Source of the DNA: Candidatus Proruminimicrobium quisquiliarum
GTDB taxonomy: Bacteria; Elusimicrobiota; Endomicrobiia; Endomicrobiales; Endomicrobiaceae
Assembly (NCBI GenBank): GCA_018433245.1
Contig: JAHDRN010000010.1
Coordinates: forward strand, 1-63,321
DNA: 63,321 nt
Reading direction: 5' to 3'
This document shows positions 37,600 to 46,339 of the stretch, piece after piece; within the stretch, counting starts at the first letter, position 1, and each line of letters opens with the position of its first letter. The notes under the pieces are model-generated. The model saw only the letters and a list, made by a program, of their open reading frames with translations, was not told the DNA's origin and made no database searches. The translations under genes were made by a program, and so were the position numbers.

Positions 37600-38177
37600 T
37601 AAAAAATAATAAAGGCGCAGTAATTATTATTACTATAGTGTCAATGTTTATACTGACTATAATAGGTTTTGTGTGTATTGAAATGTTTATAGCACAAAAT
37701 ATGTTAGTTGCCGCCGATGTTGCAAAAATAAGAACTTTTTATGCGGCAGACGGAGTCGCTGAAATGCTGAGAGGACAGATTAACAAAGTTTGTCCTGATT
37801 CAACAACAAATTACCTTGACGCTACTATCCCACCGTTAGGCAGCGGTACGCCTTGGAGCGGCGCAACAGTAATTAACAACGCAATAGCCGCCGGATATGA
37901 CACTACTCCGACATTTCCGGTTGTATGCGCGCGCGTAGAAATACGCAGAGTAAATTCCCCTCCTAGTTCCTACGTTGACTTTTCAACTACGACGGCAGTT
38001 CAGTATTACAGAATAATGGGAGTCTCTTCAGTAACGGTTAATTCCAATGTTATATATTCTACGGTATCATATTATTTTTATGTATCAAACATGACGCCCG
38101 GTAATGTGTGGCGAAAACGTTTTGCCGGATGGAGAGAGCACAAGACAATACAAAATGACACAGGCCTTATACAATAG
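37596..38177 (+). CDS. Tip-type minor pilin (PilX/GspK-like)
   Basis: 193 residues. The processing Gly is present (MIKNNKG|AVIIITIVSM), but position +5 is Ile in place of Glu, as in GspK/PilX proteins that cap the pilus tip. The residues YAADGVAEMLRGQ after the helix are typical of PilX. It overlaps the preceding gene by 4 bp (ATGA) and ends the first block of the cluster. Confidence 0.72.
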   Translation: MIKNNKGAVIIITIVSMFILTIIGFVCIEMFIAQNMLVAADVAKIRTFYAADGVAEMLRGQINKVCPDSTTNYLDATIPPLGSGTPWSGATVINNAIAAGYDTTPTFPVVCARVEIRRVNSPPSSYVDFSTTTAVQYYRIMGVSSVTVNSNVIYSTVSYYFYVSNMTPGNVWRKRFAGWREHKTIQNDTGLIQ

Positions 38178-38188
38178 CATCATTATTT

Positions 38189-38211
38189 AATTGAGTTGTT
38201 CAATTTTTTTT
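38189..38211 (+). terminator. Weak candidate terminator after the minor pilin genes
   Basis: A 6-bp AT-rich stem AATTGA/TCAATT (38189-38194, 38200-38205) is followed by a T-run. Being AT-rich it is probably leaky. Confidence 0.4.
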
Positions 38212-38214
38212 GCA

Positions 38215-38242
38215 TTGAAATAAAAACAAAATATAGTATAAT
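38215..38242 (+). promoter_or_regulatory. Promoter of the pilMNO-Q block
   Basis: TTGAAA (38215-38220), 16-bp spacer, perfect TATAAT (38237-38242), 47 bp before the pilM start. Confidence 0.6.
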
Positions 38243-38289
38243 CAGAGAGTATAATTTTTTAGAATTATAAAGGTTAAAGGGGGATTGGG

Positions 38290-39318
38290 TTGTTCGGAAT
38301 AGATTTAGGCTCAAAATATATAAAAGTATGTAAGTTTATCGGCCAGCAAAATGATTCCGCGCTGTCTCTTTTATGCGCGATGAAATATGTTAAAAATAAC
38401 ATAGACGAACAAAAAAAAGCTTTAACCGATATTATGAACGAATTAAACATAAGAGATAATTATTTTATTTCGGCTAACAGCACGGATACGGTTTCGCGCA
38501 ATATAATCCTGCCGAAATCAATAAAACAAAAAGATATGGATGCCGCGGTTTTAACCAATATTGAACAAAGCGTTCATGACGATTTAAATAAAATGTTTAA
38601 ATCTTATATGGTAACAAAAGAAGTGTCGGATAAAGAAAACAATATATTATTCATCGCAACGCCTAAGAAAAAAATAAATGAAAAAATTCAGGTTGTAAAT
38701 GAAATTACTACAGCACGGTTAGTAGGAGTATCAATAGATTCAATAGCTTTAACAAACGCTTTTAACGCATTTGGACCTCAATATAAATCGGAAGAGACAG
38801 TAATTCTTGTTAATGTCGGAGATTTATTTACAAATATAGTCGTTTTAAATAAACAGGAAATAGTTTTTATGAAAGATATTGCTTTCGGGGGAGCAGATAT
38901 TACTAAGGAGATAGCAAGTTTATACGCACAGCCGAAAGATTTGTCTGAACATTCAAAAAAACAGCCGATATCGGACGATTTGGCGGAATACCTGAAAAGA
39001 AACGATGATTTATGGGACAAAGTAGGATTAAGCATAAAAGGAGTTTTTAAAAAGAGTTCAGCCAATCTTTTGGAAACCATATTCAGAACGATAGAATATT
39101 GCATTACAAGGCAGGCAATAGTCGCCGTGGACAGGATTGTTTTAACCGGCGGCGGTTCTGTCGTTAAAGGATTTGATTCTTTTATAAAAGATACGCTGGG
39201 AATACCGACTGAGAAATGGAATCCTTTCGAAAATAATAAAGTTCAGGGAACAGTTAAAAAAGAATACGGTTTTTTTATACCGGTAGCTTTGGGGCTGGCA
39301 TTGGAAAAGGATAATTGA
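38290..39318 (+). CDS. pilM: Type IV pilus assembly protein PilM
   Basis: 342 residues, actin-like ATPase fold (FGIDLGSKYIKVC at the N-terminus, VGVSIDS, VNVGDLFTNIVV, VLTGGGSVVKG). PilM forms the cytoplasmic ring of the alignment subcomplex and binds the N-terminus of PilN. The start is TTG at 38290, with AAGGGGG at 38277-38283; no ATG is suitable. Confidence 0.85.
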   Translation: MFGIDLGSKYIKVCKFIGQQNDSALSLLCAMKYVKNNIDEQKKALTDIMNELNIRDNYFISANSTDTVSRNIILPKSIKQKDMDAAVLTNIEQSVHDDLNKMFKSYMVTKEVSDKENNILFIATPKKKINEKIQVVNEITTARLVGVSIDSIALTNAFNAFGPQYKSEETVILVNVGDLFTNIVVLNKQEIVFMKDIAFGGADITKEIASLYAQPKDLSEHSKKQPISDDLAEYLKRNDDLWDKVGLSIKGVFKKSSANLLETIFRTIEYCITRQAIVAVDRIVLTGGGSVVKGFDSFIKDTLGIPTEKWNPFENNKVQGTVKKEYGFFIPVALGLALEKDN

Positions 39319-39320
39319 TA

Positions 39321-39911
39321 ATGTACTATAAAGTAAATTTAGCTACTGAAATAATCAAAAGCAACCAATTAAAATTTAAAGTTTTTAAGGTTGTTAATTA
39401 TATTACTTTAGTTATCGGGATTGCCGTTTTAGGATTGATAGGGTATACAGTCTATAACAATGTCGCAATAGATAAATTGGAATCGCAGATTACGAATTTA
39501 ATCAATACGATTGACAATAAAAGAAGCGCCGAAGTGCTGCAGATGGAACAACTGTGGGGAGAATATGATTCAAAACTTTCCGCGGTTTCCGAGATTCTTT
39601 TAAATTCAACAAAATACGGATTAATACTTAAAGAGTTTGCAAATAATTTGCCTTCCGAAGCGATAGCAACCTCAATATCAGTATCAGGCGATAACATGAA
39701 TATTGCGATAAATGTACCTCAGAATGTAATGAGTAAGTTAAAAAGTTTTTATGATTATACAGATGAATTGAAATCGTCGTTTGAGAAATCATTTTTCATA
39801 AACGCAGGCAGTATAAAAATTGCATCATGGGTAACGGAACCCGATAAGAAAAAACCGGGTTTTGAAACTCTTAACGTTCAGTTTCAGATTTCTTCAAGGA
39901 AGAGAGTATGA
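39321..39911 (+). CDS. pilN: Type IV pilus assembly protein PilN-like
   Basis: 196 residues: a short cytoplasmic N-terminus (MYYKVNLATEI), one membrane helix (about 25-46), a coiled segment, then a periplasmic domain. The usual INLLP motif that docks in PilM is replaced by VNLAT. The ATG at 39321 is preferred; an in-frame TTG at 39315 would add two residues and overlap pilM. Confidence 0.72.
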   Translation: MYYKVNLATEIIKSNQLKFKVFKVVNYITLVIGIAVLGLIGYTVYNNVAIDKLESQITNLINTIDNKRSAEVLQMEQLWGEYDSKLSAVSEILLNSTKYGLILKEFANNLPSEAIATSISVSGDNMNIAINVPQNVMSKLKSFYDYTDELKSSFEKSFFINAGSIKIASWVTEPDKKKPGFETLNVQFQISSRKRV

Positions 39912-40837
39912 TATTAAAATTATCGGCAAAAGATATTAAATCAATAATAGCATGCTTTGGGTTATCATTGGTGATGGTATATGTATATGAAGTTCCGTTT
40001 AAAAAATACAGAGGGATTTTGAACGAAAAGGAAATTGTCGTAGACAGGCTTCAAAATATTGAAAAACAGCTTGATAATTTTCAGGAAACAAAACTCAGAT
40101 TATCCGAAAAAGAACAGAAGTTAAACGAAATAGTATCCGCGTATAAGGAATTTATCGTTTCAAACGACGAGCTTATCAATAATTATAAAGCAAAAATAAT
40201 TTCTGTGCTGAAGCAGTATGATATAACGGAATTTAAAGAATCAATAAAAAGTCTGCAGGATAATAACTCAAATATTGTTTTGGAATTTGATTTTAATATT
40301 ACATACGACAAGCTATACAGACTTTTGTTTGATATTGAAAAATTTTCGGTAATATCCAAAGTGGATTATGCAAATAATAATGTCGTTTTTGAATGCAGTC
40401 CTGTTTTATATTCTCCCGTGCTTAATGATTATTTTCTGGGCAGGCAGGCTCATAATGTAAACGACATATTAAAAAAAGGTTTGTTTTATGAGGTAGCCAA
40501 TAAAGTCATAGCGTCTGTTGACGGTATGGGCTATATTCCGACCTTAAAAGATTTACTGCCTACGCCGAGAAATCCTTTTTTAAAATCAGTCGAAAGAAAT
40601 GTTGTAAAACCAAAAACTGCCGTCAAACAGACAGTTGTTAAAGATGTGGTAAGAGCGCCTGAAATTACTTTGGACGGTATATTGTACGACGAGCAGAATC
40701 CGGTCGCTATTATTGACGGCAATTTATATCATGTCGGCAATTTATACAAAAAAAACGTAAAAATCAAAAAAATAAATCCGAGTTCTATTGAAGTTGAATA
40801 TTCGGGAAAAACTTTTAAAATAAAAATGTTAAATTAG
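39908..40837 (+). CDS. pilO: PilO-like protein with C-terminal PilP-like domain
   Basis: 309 residues. Residues 1-190 have the PilO plan: a membrane helix (about 12-28), a coiled coil (EKEIVVDRLQNIEKQLDN) and a ferredoxin-like periplasmic domain. A charged linker (about 230-255) leads to a C-terminal domain of about 55 residues (EITLDGILYDEQNPVAIIDG, GKTFKIKML) that resembles the HR domain of PilP/GspC, which contacts the secretin. No separate pilP is present, so this appears to be a fusion. It overlaps pilN by 4 bp. Confidence 0.65.
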   Translation: MILKLSAKDIKSIIACFGLSLVMVYVYEVPFKKYRGILNEKEIVVDRLQNIEKQLDNFQETKLRLSEKEQKLNEIVSAYKEFIVSNDELINNYKAKIISVLKQYDITEFKESIKSLQDNNSNIVLEFDFNITYDKLYRLLFDIEKFSVISKVDYANNNVVFECSPVLYSPVLNDYFLGRQAHNVNDILKKGLFYEVANKVIASVDGMGYIPTLKDLLPTPRNPFLKSVERNVVKPKTAVKQTVVKDVVRAPEITLDGILYDEQNPVAIIDGNLYHVGNLYKKNVKIKKINPSSIEVEYSGKTFKIKMLN

Positions 40838-40847
40838 AGGAGATAAA

Positions 40848-42128
40848 ATGAAAAAACAATTGGTTGTTTTAATTTTGTTTATTGCTTTGTTATTCAATCC
40901 TGTGGTTTCGTTTGGTGAAAAATCCAATGAAGTTACTTCAAGCGCGCTGATTTCAATTGATTTTCAGGGGACCACATTATATACGGTATTAAATGTTTTG
41001 AGTATGAAGACAGGCATGAAATTGATATCTGATACTACTCTGTATAATAAAAAAATAATGCTGTCGTTGAAAGATGTTACCGCGGAAGAAGCATTGAACG
41101 CTCTTCTTGATACGTATGATTTATATTACGTCAAGCAGGGAGATGCAAATATTTACGTTATAAAAAGTAAAGACGATAAAAATCATATAACGGTATCAAG
41201 AGTCATATTCTGCAATTACGCAAAGTCAGGCGATTTGGAGAAAATTTTGGAAACAAGATTGTCTACCGGCGGCAAAATTGTATCCGACGTTAGAACAAAT
41301 TCAATAATTATTACCGATTTGGCGGACAGCATAGATAAAATGGAAGGATTAATCAGATCTTTGGATATTCCTACCCAACAGGTTATGCTTGAGGCAAAAA
41401 TAGTAGATGTTAATATTTCAAAAGGGTTATCAATAGGGACGCAAATTAACCAGCTTTACAGAACAGGCACAGGCAATACTAATCCTTTAACAGGCAGTCC
41501 TAACTTTTTTTATAAAAATTCAAATTCTGACGGAGAATCAGGCAGTTTTCTTAGTCTAAATAAAAGTTTCGGGCAGGTAGGCGTTTCAATTCTTCAGGGA
41601 GATTGGAATATTGATGCCGTAATTGAAGCCGGTATTGAAAATAAAACCGCAAAAATACTTACGAATCCAAAACTTCTTGTTTTAAACAATCAGGAAGCAA
41701 GCATAGATATAGTTGAGGAAGTTCCTTATCTTGAAAGCAAGACCACGTCATCTTCAACAGGGGATGTTACCGGAACAATGGCATTTAAACAGGTAGGTAT
41801 AAAACTTAGAGTAAAACCTCAGATTAACAGAGACGGTTCCATAGTTCTTCAGGTTTCTCCCGAGCAAAGTTTTAGAACCGGCGAAATGGTCGGCGGCACG
41901 GACGGAACACCGGTTGTTAACACAAGCAAAACAACTACGACTCTTATGCTTAGAAGCGGAGAAACCGCTGCAATAGGAGGACTTATAAGAGAGACAGAAG
42001 ACGGTACAGAGAGAAAAGTTCCGCTTTTGGGAGATATTCCTCTTCTTGGATATTTATTCAAAGGTGTTGAACAAAACAAAACAAGGTATGAACTTACGAT
42101 TTTCATAACGGCAAAAATAGTAAACTAG
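40848..42128 (+). CDS. pilQ: Type IV pilus secretin (PilQ/GspD family), short form
   Basis: 426 residues with an SPI signal (ends near VSFG). One STN-type and one N1-type periplasmic domain (about 35-165) are followed by the secretin core (about 170-424): QQVMLEAKIVDVN, LTNPKLLVLNNQEASI, then GETAAIGGLIRE and VPLLGDIPLLGYLF. It forms the outer-membrane pore for the pilus. It is much shorter than usual PilQ, lacking AMIN domains that bind peptidoglycan and most N domains. GAGGAG precedes the ATG. Confidence 0.88.
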   Translation: MKKQLVVLILFIALLFNPVVSFGEKSNEVTSSALISIDFQGTTLYTVLNVLSMKTGMKLISDTTLYNKKIMLSLKDVTAEEALNALLDTYDLYYVKQGDANIYVIKSKDDKNHITVSRVIFCNYAKSGDLEKILETRLSTGGKIVSDVRTNSIIITDLADSIDKMEGLIRSLDIPTQQVMLEAKIVDVNISKGLSIGTQINQLYRTGTGNTNPLTGSPNFFYKNSNSDGESGSFLSLNKSFGQVGVSILQGDWNIDAVIEAGIENKTAKILTNPKLLVLNNQEASIDIVEEVPYLESKTTSSSTGDVTGTMAFKQVGIKLRVKPQINRDGSIVLQVSPEQSFRTGEMVGGTDGTPVVNTSKTTTTLMLRSGETAAIGGLIRETEDGTERKVPLLGDIPLLGYLFKGVEQNKTRYELTIFITAKIVN

Positions 42129-42137
42129 GGATATAAA

Positions 42138-42707
42138 ATGGCAGATAATCTTATAAAAGCGAAAGTTTTAATTGTTGAAGATGATGAAGTTGAAAGAATT
42201 TCGTTGCATTCGGCATTGGAACCTAACTTTCTTAAAGTATCATCAGTAGGAAGCGGAGCGGAAGCTGAAAATATGGCAAAGGAAGAAAATTACGATATTT
42301 TGGTGGTTGATTACGGATTGCCGGACGTTAACGGCATATCATTGATAAAAAGCATAAAAAATATACTGGAAGATATAGTTCCGATAGTGATAACCGGAAG
42401 CAGTTCAATTGAAATTGCGATAGAATCAATAAAAATCGGCGCATACGATTACGTAGTAAAACCGTTGGATATAGAATCTTTATTAAAAACCATCATTACA
42501 ATGCTTGACGAGAGAGATAAATTGTTTGAAGGAAGAAATAATTTGCAGACGATAATGACGGATATAAATAATATTGATCTTTTAGGCAGCGACTGGAATA
42601 TTAATATAATAGCCGATCCTAATGCAAACATATTAAAACCGCATAAAAAACAAATATTTAATTTGGTTGAAAAATGTAAAAATATAAAATTATTTAAAAG
42701 AGGCTGA
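42138..42707 (+). CDS. Response regulator receiver protein
   Basis: 189 residues. The receiver domain (about 8-125) has the acidic pair in IVEDDE, phosphoacceptor Asp58 (VVDYGLPD), a hydroxyl residue in ITGSSS and Lys in VVKPLD. After it come about 60 residues with no DNA-binding motif. It lies 9 bp after pilQ and probably regulates pilus activity through protein contact. No histidine kinase gene is nearby. Confidence 0.85.
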   Translation: MADNLIKAKVLIVEDDEVERISLHSALEPNFLKVSSVGSGAEAENMAKEENYDILVVDYGLPDVNGISLIKSIKNILEDIVPIVITGSSSIEIAIESIKIGAYDYVVKPLDIESLLKTIITMLDERDKLFEGRNNLQTIMTDINNIDLLGSDWNINIIADPNANILKPHKKQIFNLVEKCKNIKLFKRG

Positions 42708-42709
42708 TA

Positions 42710-43528
42710 ATGACAAATAAAAAGATAATTAGTTTTATAACTCTTGTTTTATTTATTGCGGTTAACGCATCGTTTGCCGATATCAGAAGCAAAGAATCAC
42801 AGCAGGAAGATATTCTGCTAAATAATGAATCAGTTAAAATTTCAATGAGCGCCGAAAAAATAGCAAAACAAAATGCAAAGCTAATGATAAAGGCGAGAAA
42901 AAATTATATTGACGGAAATTTTGACGAAGCTGAAAAATACGTTGATCAGATATTGGAAGTTTCTCCGGGCGATACTAAGGCCGGCGAATTAAAGAACAAA
43001 ATATTGATGTTAAACGAGAAAATTCTTGTTTTTAAAAAATCGATAGTAAATGATTATCTTATAGAATTAAGACGAACGGTTAAAGAAGGCAATTATTACG
43101 AAGGATTTTTATTTAACGACAGAATAGCCAAACTTATGCCGAGTTCAAAAGACAGCCTTGCTTTTGCCAGACTTTCAACAGAATGCAACATTGTTATGGC
43201 AAGTTTGGAAAATGCTCAGGACAGGAAAAATTTTTTGGAATCAATTGATTATTTTAAAAATGAAAAATTTAAAAAAGCAAGCAACTTAATATATGAACTT
43301 GCCCAGAAACATCCGAAATTTCAGGTTTTTGTCGGTATGGGCAGATATTACGCCCTTCAGGAAACAAGCAATAAAAGAGTAAATATGTATTATAAACAAG
43401 CCATGAAAAATATGAAACAGGGCCGTTTCGGCAAAGCAAAAGATTATATTGAACTCGGATTCAGTTTGCAGCCCGACAACGTAAAGCTTATTACATTGAT
43501 GGAACAAATTAACATGGAGTTGATGTAG
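42710..43528 (+). CDS. Exported TPR-repeat protein of the pilus operon
   Basis: 272 residues with an SPI signal (ends near SFAD). TPR-like helices appear near residues 55-95 (ARKNYIDGNFDEAEKYVDQ) and 215-265 (YKQAMKNMKQGRFGKAKDYIE). Periplasmic TPR proteins such as PilF/Tgl help secretin assembly; the position after pilQ suggests a comparable role here, but it lacks a lipobox and the link is inferred. Confidence 0.6.
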   Translation: MTNKKIISFITLVLFIAVNASFADIRSKESQQEDILLNNESVKISMSAEKIAKQNAKLMIKARKNYIDGNFDEAEKYVDQILEVSPGDTKAGELKNKILMLNEKILVFKKSIVNDYLIELRRTVKEGNYYEGFLFNDRIAKLMPSSKDSLAFARLSTECNIVMASLENAQDRKNFLESIDYFKNEKFKKASNLIYELAQKHPKFQVFVGMGRYYALQETSNKRVNMYYKQAMKNMKQGRFGKAKDYIELGFSLQPDNVKLITLMEQINMELM

Positions 43529-45121
43529 TTGGACGCATCATTATATAAAAAATACAGAACATTTTTTATTATTTTATTTTTGTTCCTGATTTCCGTTGCG
43601 ATAAGAATCAAATCCTTAAATAATTCATTCGTTTTAGATGATTACCGTTTAATAATAGATAATGCTTTTATTCACAGTATCGGTAATTTTTTTAAGATTA
43701 TAAATCCTGTAAATTTTTTTGACGTACTACCCGTAATCTGCGGCGCAAGACCTCTTACAGTAGTTTCTTTAATGTTTGATTATTTTGTTTTCGGCCAAGA
43801 CCCGGCAGGATTCCATTTTGTAAATTTAATTTTACACGGTTTTAACGTTGTATTATTGTTTTTATTTGTAAAGAATTTGATCGGGAACAGATTTGCGGGC
43901 GTTATTTCCGCATTATTCTTTTCGCTGCATCCGGTTCAAAGCGAGGTTGTAAACGTTGCGAGTTTCAGGGCGGATTTGCTTTGCGCTTTTTTTACGCTTA
44001 TTTTTTTGAATCTTATAATTTTATTTAAAAATTGCGAAAAAAATAAAAGAACAATAATTTTAATATTAATGTTTTTTATATTTGCCGGCGCTCTTTTTTC
44101 TAAAGAAAACGCGATTATCATACCGTTTTTATTATCGGGATATGTTATATTTTTTAACAAAGAAAGCCGCATTAAAAAACTTCTCGCTGCAACGGCGATA
44201 ACGGCGCTGATATTTTTTTTCTTTTTCTGGATAGAAAGATTTCCGGTCCCTTTGTACAACATAATATATCCGGGCATAGAAAATAATACATCTCCGTTAA
44301 ATAATCCGGGAACATATATAAGCGTAATAACAGCGTCATTTTATCATAATTTTATTAATATAATATATCCTGTAAACTTATCGGTTGATTATTTTGTAAA
44401 CTATTCAAAAGCAATGCCGCTTTCTGCATTATTTACGTTGTTTGCGGCTGCGGCATTTATAATATCCTCTTTAAAAATAAAAAATAAATATTTTAAATTT
44501 GCTTTGTTTTTTACCGCGGTATCTTATATACCGGTAAGCAATATAATTCCTCTTGTAAATACAATAGCCGACAGATATATGTATATGCCTATGATAGGAA
44601 TATCCATGATTTTTGCATATCTTATGCTCAAATCTTTTAAAGTCGTAAACACTAAGATGGCGTATGCTTTTTTTATTTTTTTATTTTTGATTTATTCGTT
44701 TGTTTCATATCAAAGAGGTCTTGTTTACGCAAACCAATATACATTATATAGAGACGCGGTTTTAAAAAATCCGCAGAATGTCAGAACGTCGTATAATATG
44801 GCGGTCGCCTATATAGCAAATCAAGAATATGAAAGTGCAATCAAACAATTTGATAATGTCGTTAAAATAAATCCTCTTTACAGAAGAGATCAGGTATGGT
44901 TTCTTACCGGACTTTCGCATGAGTCATTGGGAGAGCGTGATTTGGCGCGAAAATATTATCATAAAGCTTTTTTGTTAAACAACAGCGATAAAAACGTAAT
45001 AAAGAAATTTACGGAATCTTTTGGAAGCATTCAGGAAGCAAAACAATATCTTTTTTCAAACACATTCAAACTGGACAAACAGGCGCTTTTCAATTTTGAA
45101 GAAAATACTAAAAACAATTAG
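43529..45121 (+). CDS. GT-C-type membrane glycosyltransferase-like protein with TPRs (TMTC-like)
   Basis: 530 residues. About ten membrane helices occupy residues 10-395. The first large loop carries FVLDDYRLI, and SLHPVQSEVVNVASFRADL is typical of the TMTC/GT-39-like family, with TPRs at about 415-490 (SYNMAVAYIANQEYESAIKQF). Such enzymes use lipid-linked sugars to glycosylate exported proteins. The start is TTG at 43529, immediately after the preceding stop. Last gene of the pilus operon, so pilin glycosylation is a plausible but unproven role. Confidence 0.65.
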   Translation: MDASLYKKYRTFFIILFLFLISVAIRIKSLNNSFVLDDYRLIIDNAFIHSIGNFFKIINPVNFFDVLPVICGARPLTVVSLMFDYFVFGQDPAGFHFVNLILHGFNVVLLFLFVKNLIGNRFAGVISALFFSLHPVQSEVVNVASFRADLLCAFFTLIFLNLIILFKNCEKNKRTIILILMFFIFAGALFSKENAIIIPFLLSGYVIFFNKESRIKKLLAATAITALIFFFFFWIERFPVPLYNIIYPGIENNTSPLNNPGTYISVITASFYHNFINIIYPVNLSVDYFVNYSKAMPLSALFTLFAAAAFIISSLKIKNKYFKFALFFTAVSYIPVSNIIPLVNTIADRYMYMPMIGISMIFAYLMLKSFKVVNTKMAYAFFIFLFLIYSFVSYQRGLVYANQYTLYRDAVLKNPQNVRTSYNMAVAYIANQEYESAIKQFDNVVKINPLYRRDQVWFLTGLSHESLGERDLARKYYHKAFLLNNSDKNVIKKFTESFGSIQEAKQYLFSNTFKLDKQALFNFEENTKNN

Positions 45122-45147
45122 AATTATCTGAATTTTCTGTCAGACTA

Positions 45148-45202
45148 TTGATTTTTAACCTGTTAATTTTATATAATTGGCACAGTAGAGTGTCGAGTGC
45201 CA
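45148..45202 (+). promoter_or_regulatory. Promoter of the moxR-bat operon with downstream palindrome
   Basis: TTGATT (45148-45153), 18-bp spacer and TATAAT (45172-45177). Right after the -10 lies an inverted repeat TGGCAC (45178-45183) / GTGCCA (45197-45202) that spans the predicted start and could be an operator or a 5' hairpin. Confidence 0.55.
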
Positions 45203-45236
45203 GTTTATAATTTTTTACATAAAAAGAGGTACTAAA

Positions 45237-46232
45237 ATGGCTGAAAGTATTGATATCAAAGCGTTAAACGAAAAAGTAAAACAGCAGTCTTCGTCAATGA
45301 TGGGGCTTTTGAGCGAAGTATCAAGGGTTATTGTAGGACAAAGATATATTCTTGAGAGAATGCTGGTCGGTATTTTATCGGACGGACATATTCTTTTGGA
45401 AGGCGTTCCCGGTCTTGCAAAAACGCTTGCCGTAAATTCTCTTGCAAAAGCCGTTTCAGGCGATTTTAAAAGAATTCAGTTTACTCCGGATTTACTTCCT
45501 TCAGATTTAACAGGCACGTTAATATATGATTCAAAACAGTGTGATTTTTCCGTAAAAAAAGGACCGATATTTTCTAATTTTATACTTGCCGATGAAATAA
45601 ACAGAGCGCCGGCAAAAGTACAAAGCGCTTTTCTTGAAGCGATGCAGGAAAGGCAGGTTACACTCGGAGAAAAAACTTATAAACTTCCTAATCCTTTTTT
45701 GGTTCTTGCTACTCAAAATCCTATTGAGCAGGAAGGAACTTATCCTTTGGCGGAAGCGCAGGTTGACAGATTTATGCTTAAATTAAAATTGGATTATCCG
45801 ACCGAACAGGAAGAGAGAACCATTTTGGACAGATATTCGTCAAGACAAAGGATTGAGACAAACGCTGTTTTAACTTTGCAGGATTTGGAAGAAGCTAAAA
45901 AAGCCGTGGATGAAATATATGTTGACGAAAAAGTTAAAAATTATATAGTCAGTATTGTTTTTGCCACAAGAAAACCCGAGAAATATAATATGAAAGAACT
46001 TAAAAATCTTATAGCTTTCGGAGCGTCTCCGAGAGCGACTATTAATCTTAATCTTGCAGGAAAAGCGCTTGCATTCTTAAGAGGCAGAGGTTTTGTAACT
46101 CCCGAAGACATTAAAGATGTCGGTTATGATGTTTTAAGACACAGAGTTCTTACTACTTATGACGCCGATGCCCAAGGGCTTACAAGCGACGATATCATTA
46201 AGCAGGTATTTGACGGAGTTGAAGTTCCCTAA
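45237..46232 (+). CDS. moxR: MoxR-family AAA+ ATPase
   Basis: 331 residues: Walker A LEGVPGLAKT (about 61-70), Walker B ILADEINRAP, sensor 1 LATQNPIEQEGTYPLAEAQ and sensor 2 GASPRA. MoxR ATPases act as chaperones for VWA-domain proteins, which follow here. AGAGG lies 8 bp before the ATG. First gene of the Bat operon. Confidence 0.92.
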   Translation: MAESIDIKALNEKVKQQSSSMMGLLSEVSRVIVGQRYILERMLVGILSDGHILLEGVPGLAKTLAVNSLAKAVSGDFKRIQFTPDLLPSDLTGTLIYDSKQCDFSVKKGPIFSNFILADEINRAPAKVQSAFLEAMQERQVTLGEKTYKLPNPFLVLATQNPIEQEGTYPLAEAQVDRFMLKLKLDYPTEQEERTILDRYSSRQRIETNAVLTLQDLEEAKKAVDEIYVDEKVKNYIVSIVFATRKPEKYNMKELKNLIAFGASPRATINLNLAGKALAFLRGRGFVTPEDIKDVGYDVLRHRVLTTYDADAQGLTSDDIIKQVFDGVEVP

Positions 46233-46233
46233 A

Positions 46234-46338
46234 ATGCAGGCTGATAAAGTTGGGAATTTGAAGTTTTGGCGTTTTATAAATATTATTTCGCCGCGTATGT
46301 CCGGCTTTAATTCCAATTTTTATAACTTCAGTTTTTGA
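46234..46338 (+). CDS. Possible 34-residue small ORF between moxR and DUF58
   Basis: It starts 1 bp after the moxR stop (TAAAATG) and its stop lies 1 bp before the DUF58 start (TGAAATG), so it could carry ribosomes across this 107-bp gap. The peptide (MQADKVGNLKFWRFINI..., ending FNSNFYNFSF) matches nothing I know. No Shine-Dalgarno of its own. It may be chance, or a remnant. Confidence 0.3.
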   Translation: MQADKVGNLKFWRFINIISPRMSGFNSNFYNFSF

Positions 46339-46339
46339 A

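Noticed and set aside
45178-45202. Sigma-54 promoter suggested by TGGCAC
   Set aside because: No TTGC element at the required spacing on either strand; the TGGCAC is half of a palindrome beside a sigma-70 -10 box.
46256-46300. Third copy of the structured repeat element between moxR and DUF58
   Set aside because: It has TTTTGGC and ATTTCGCC, but the GCTACAATTT block, the spacing and the two stems are missing.
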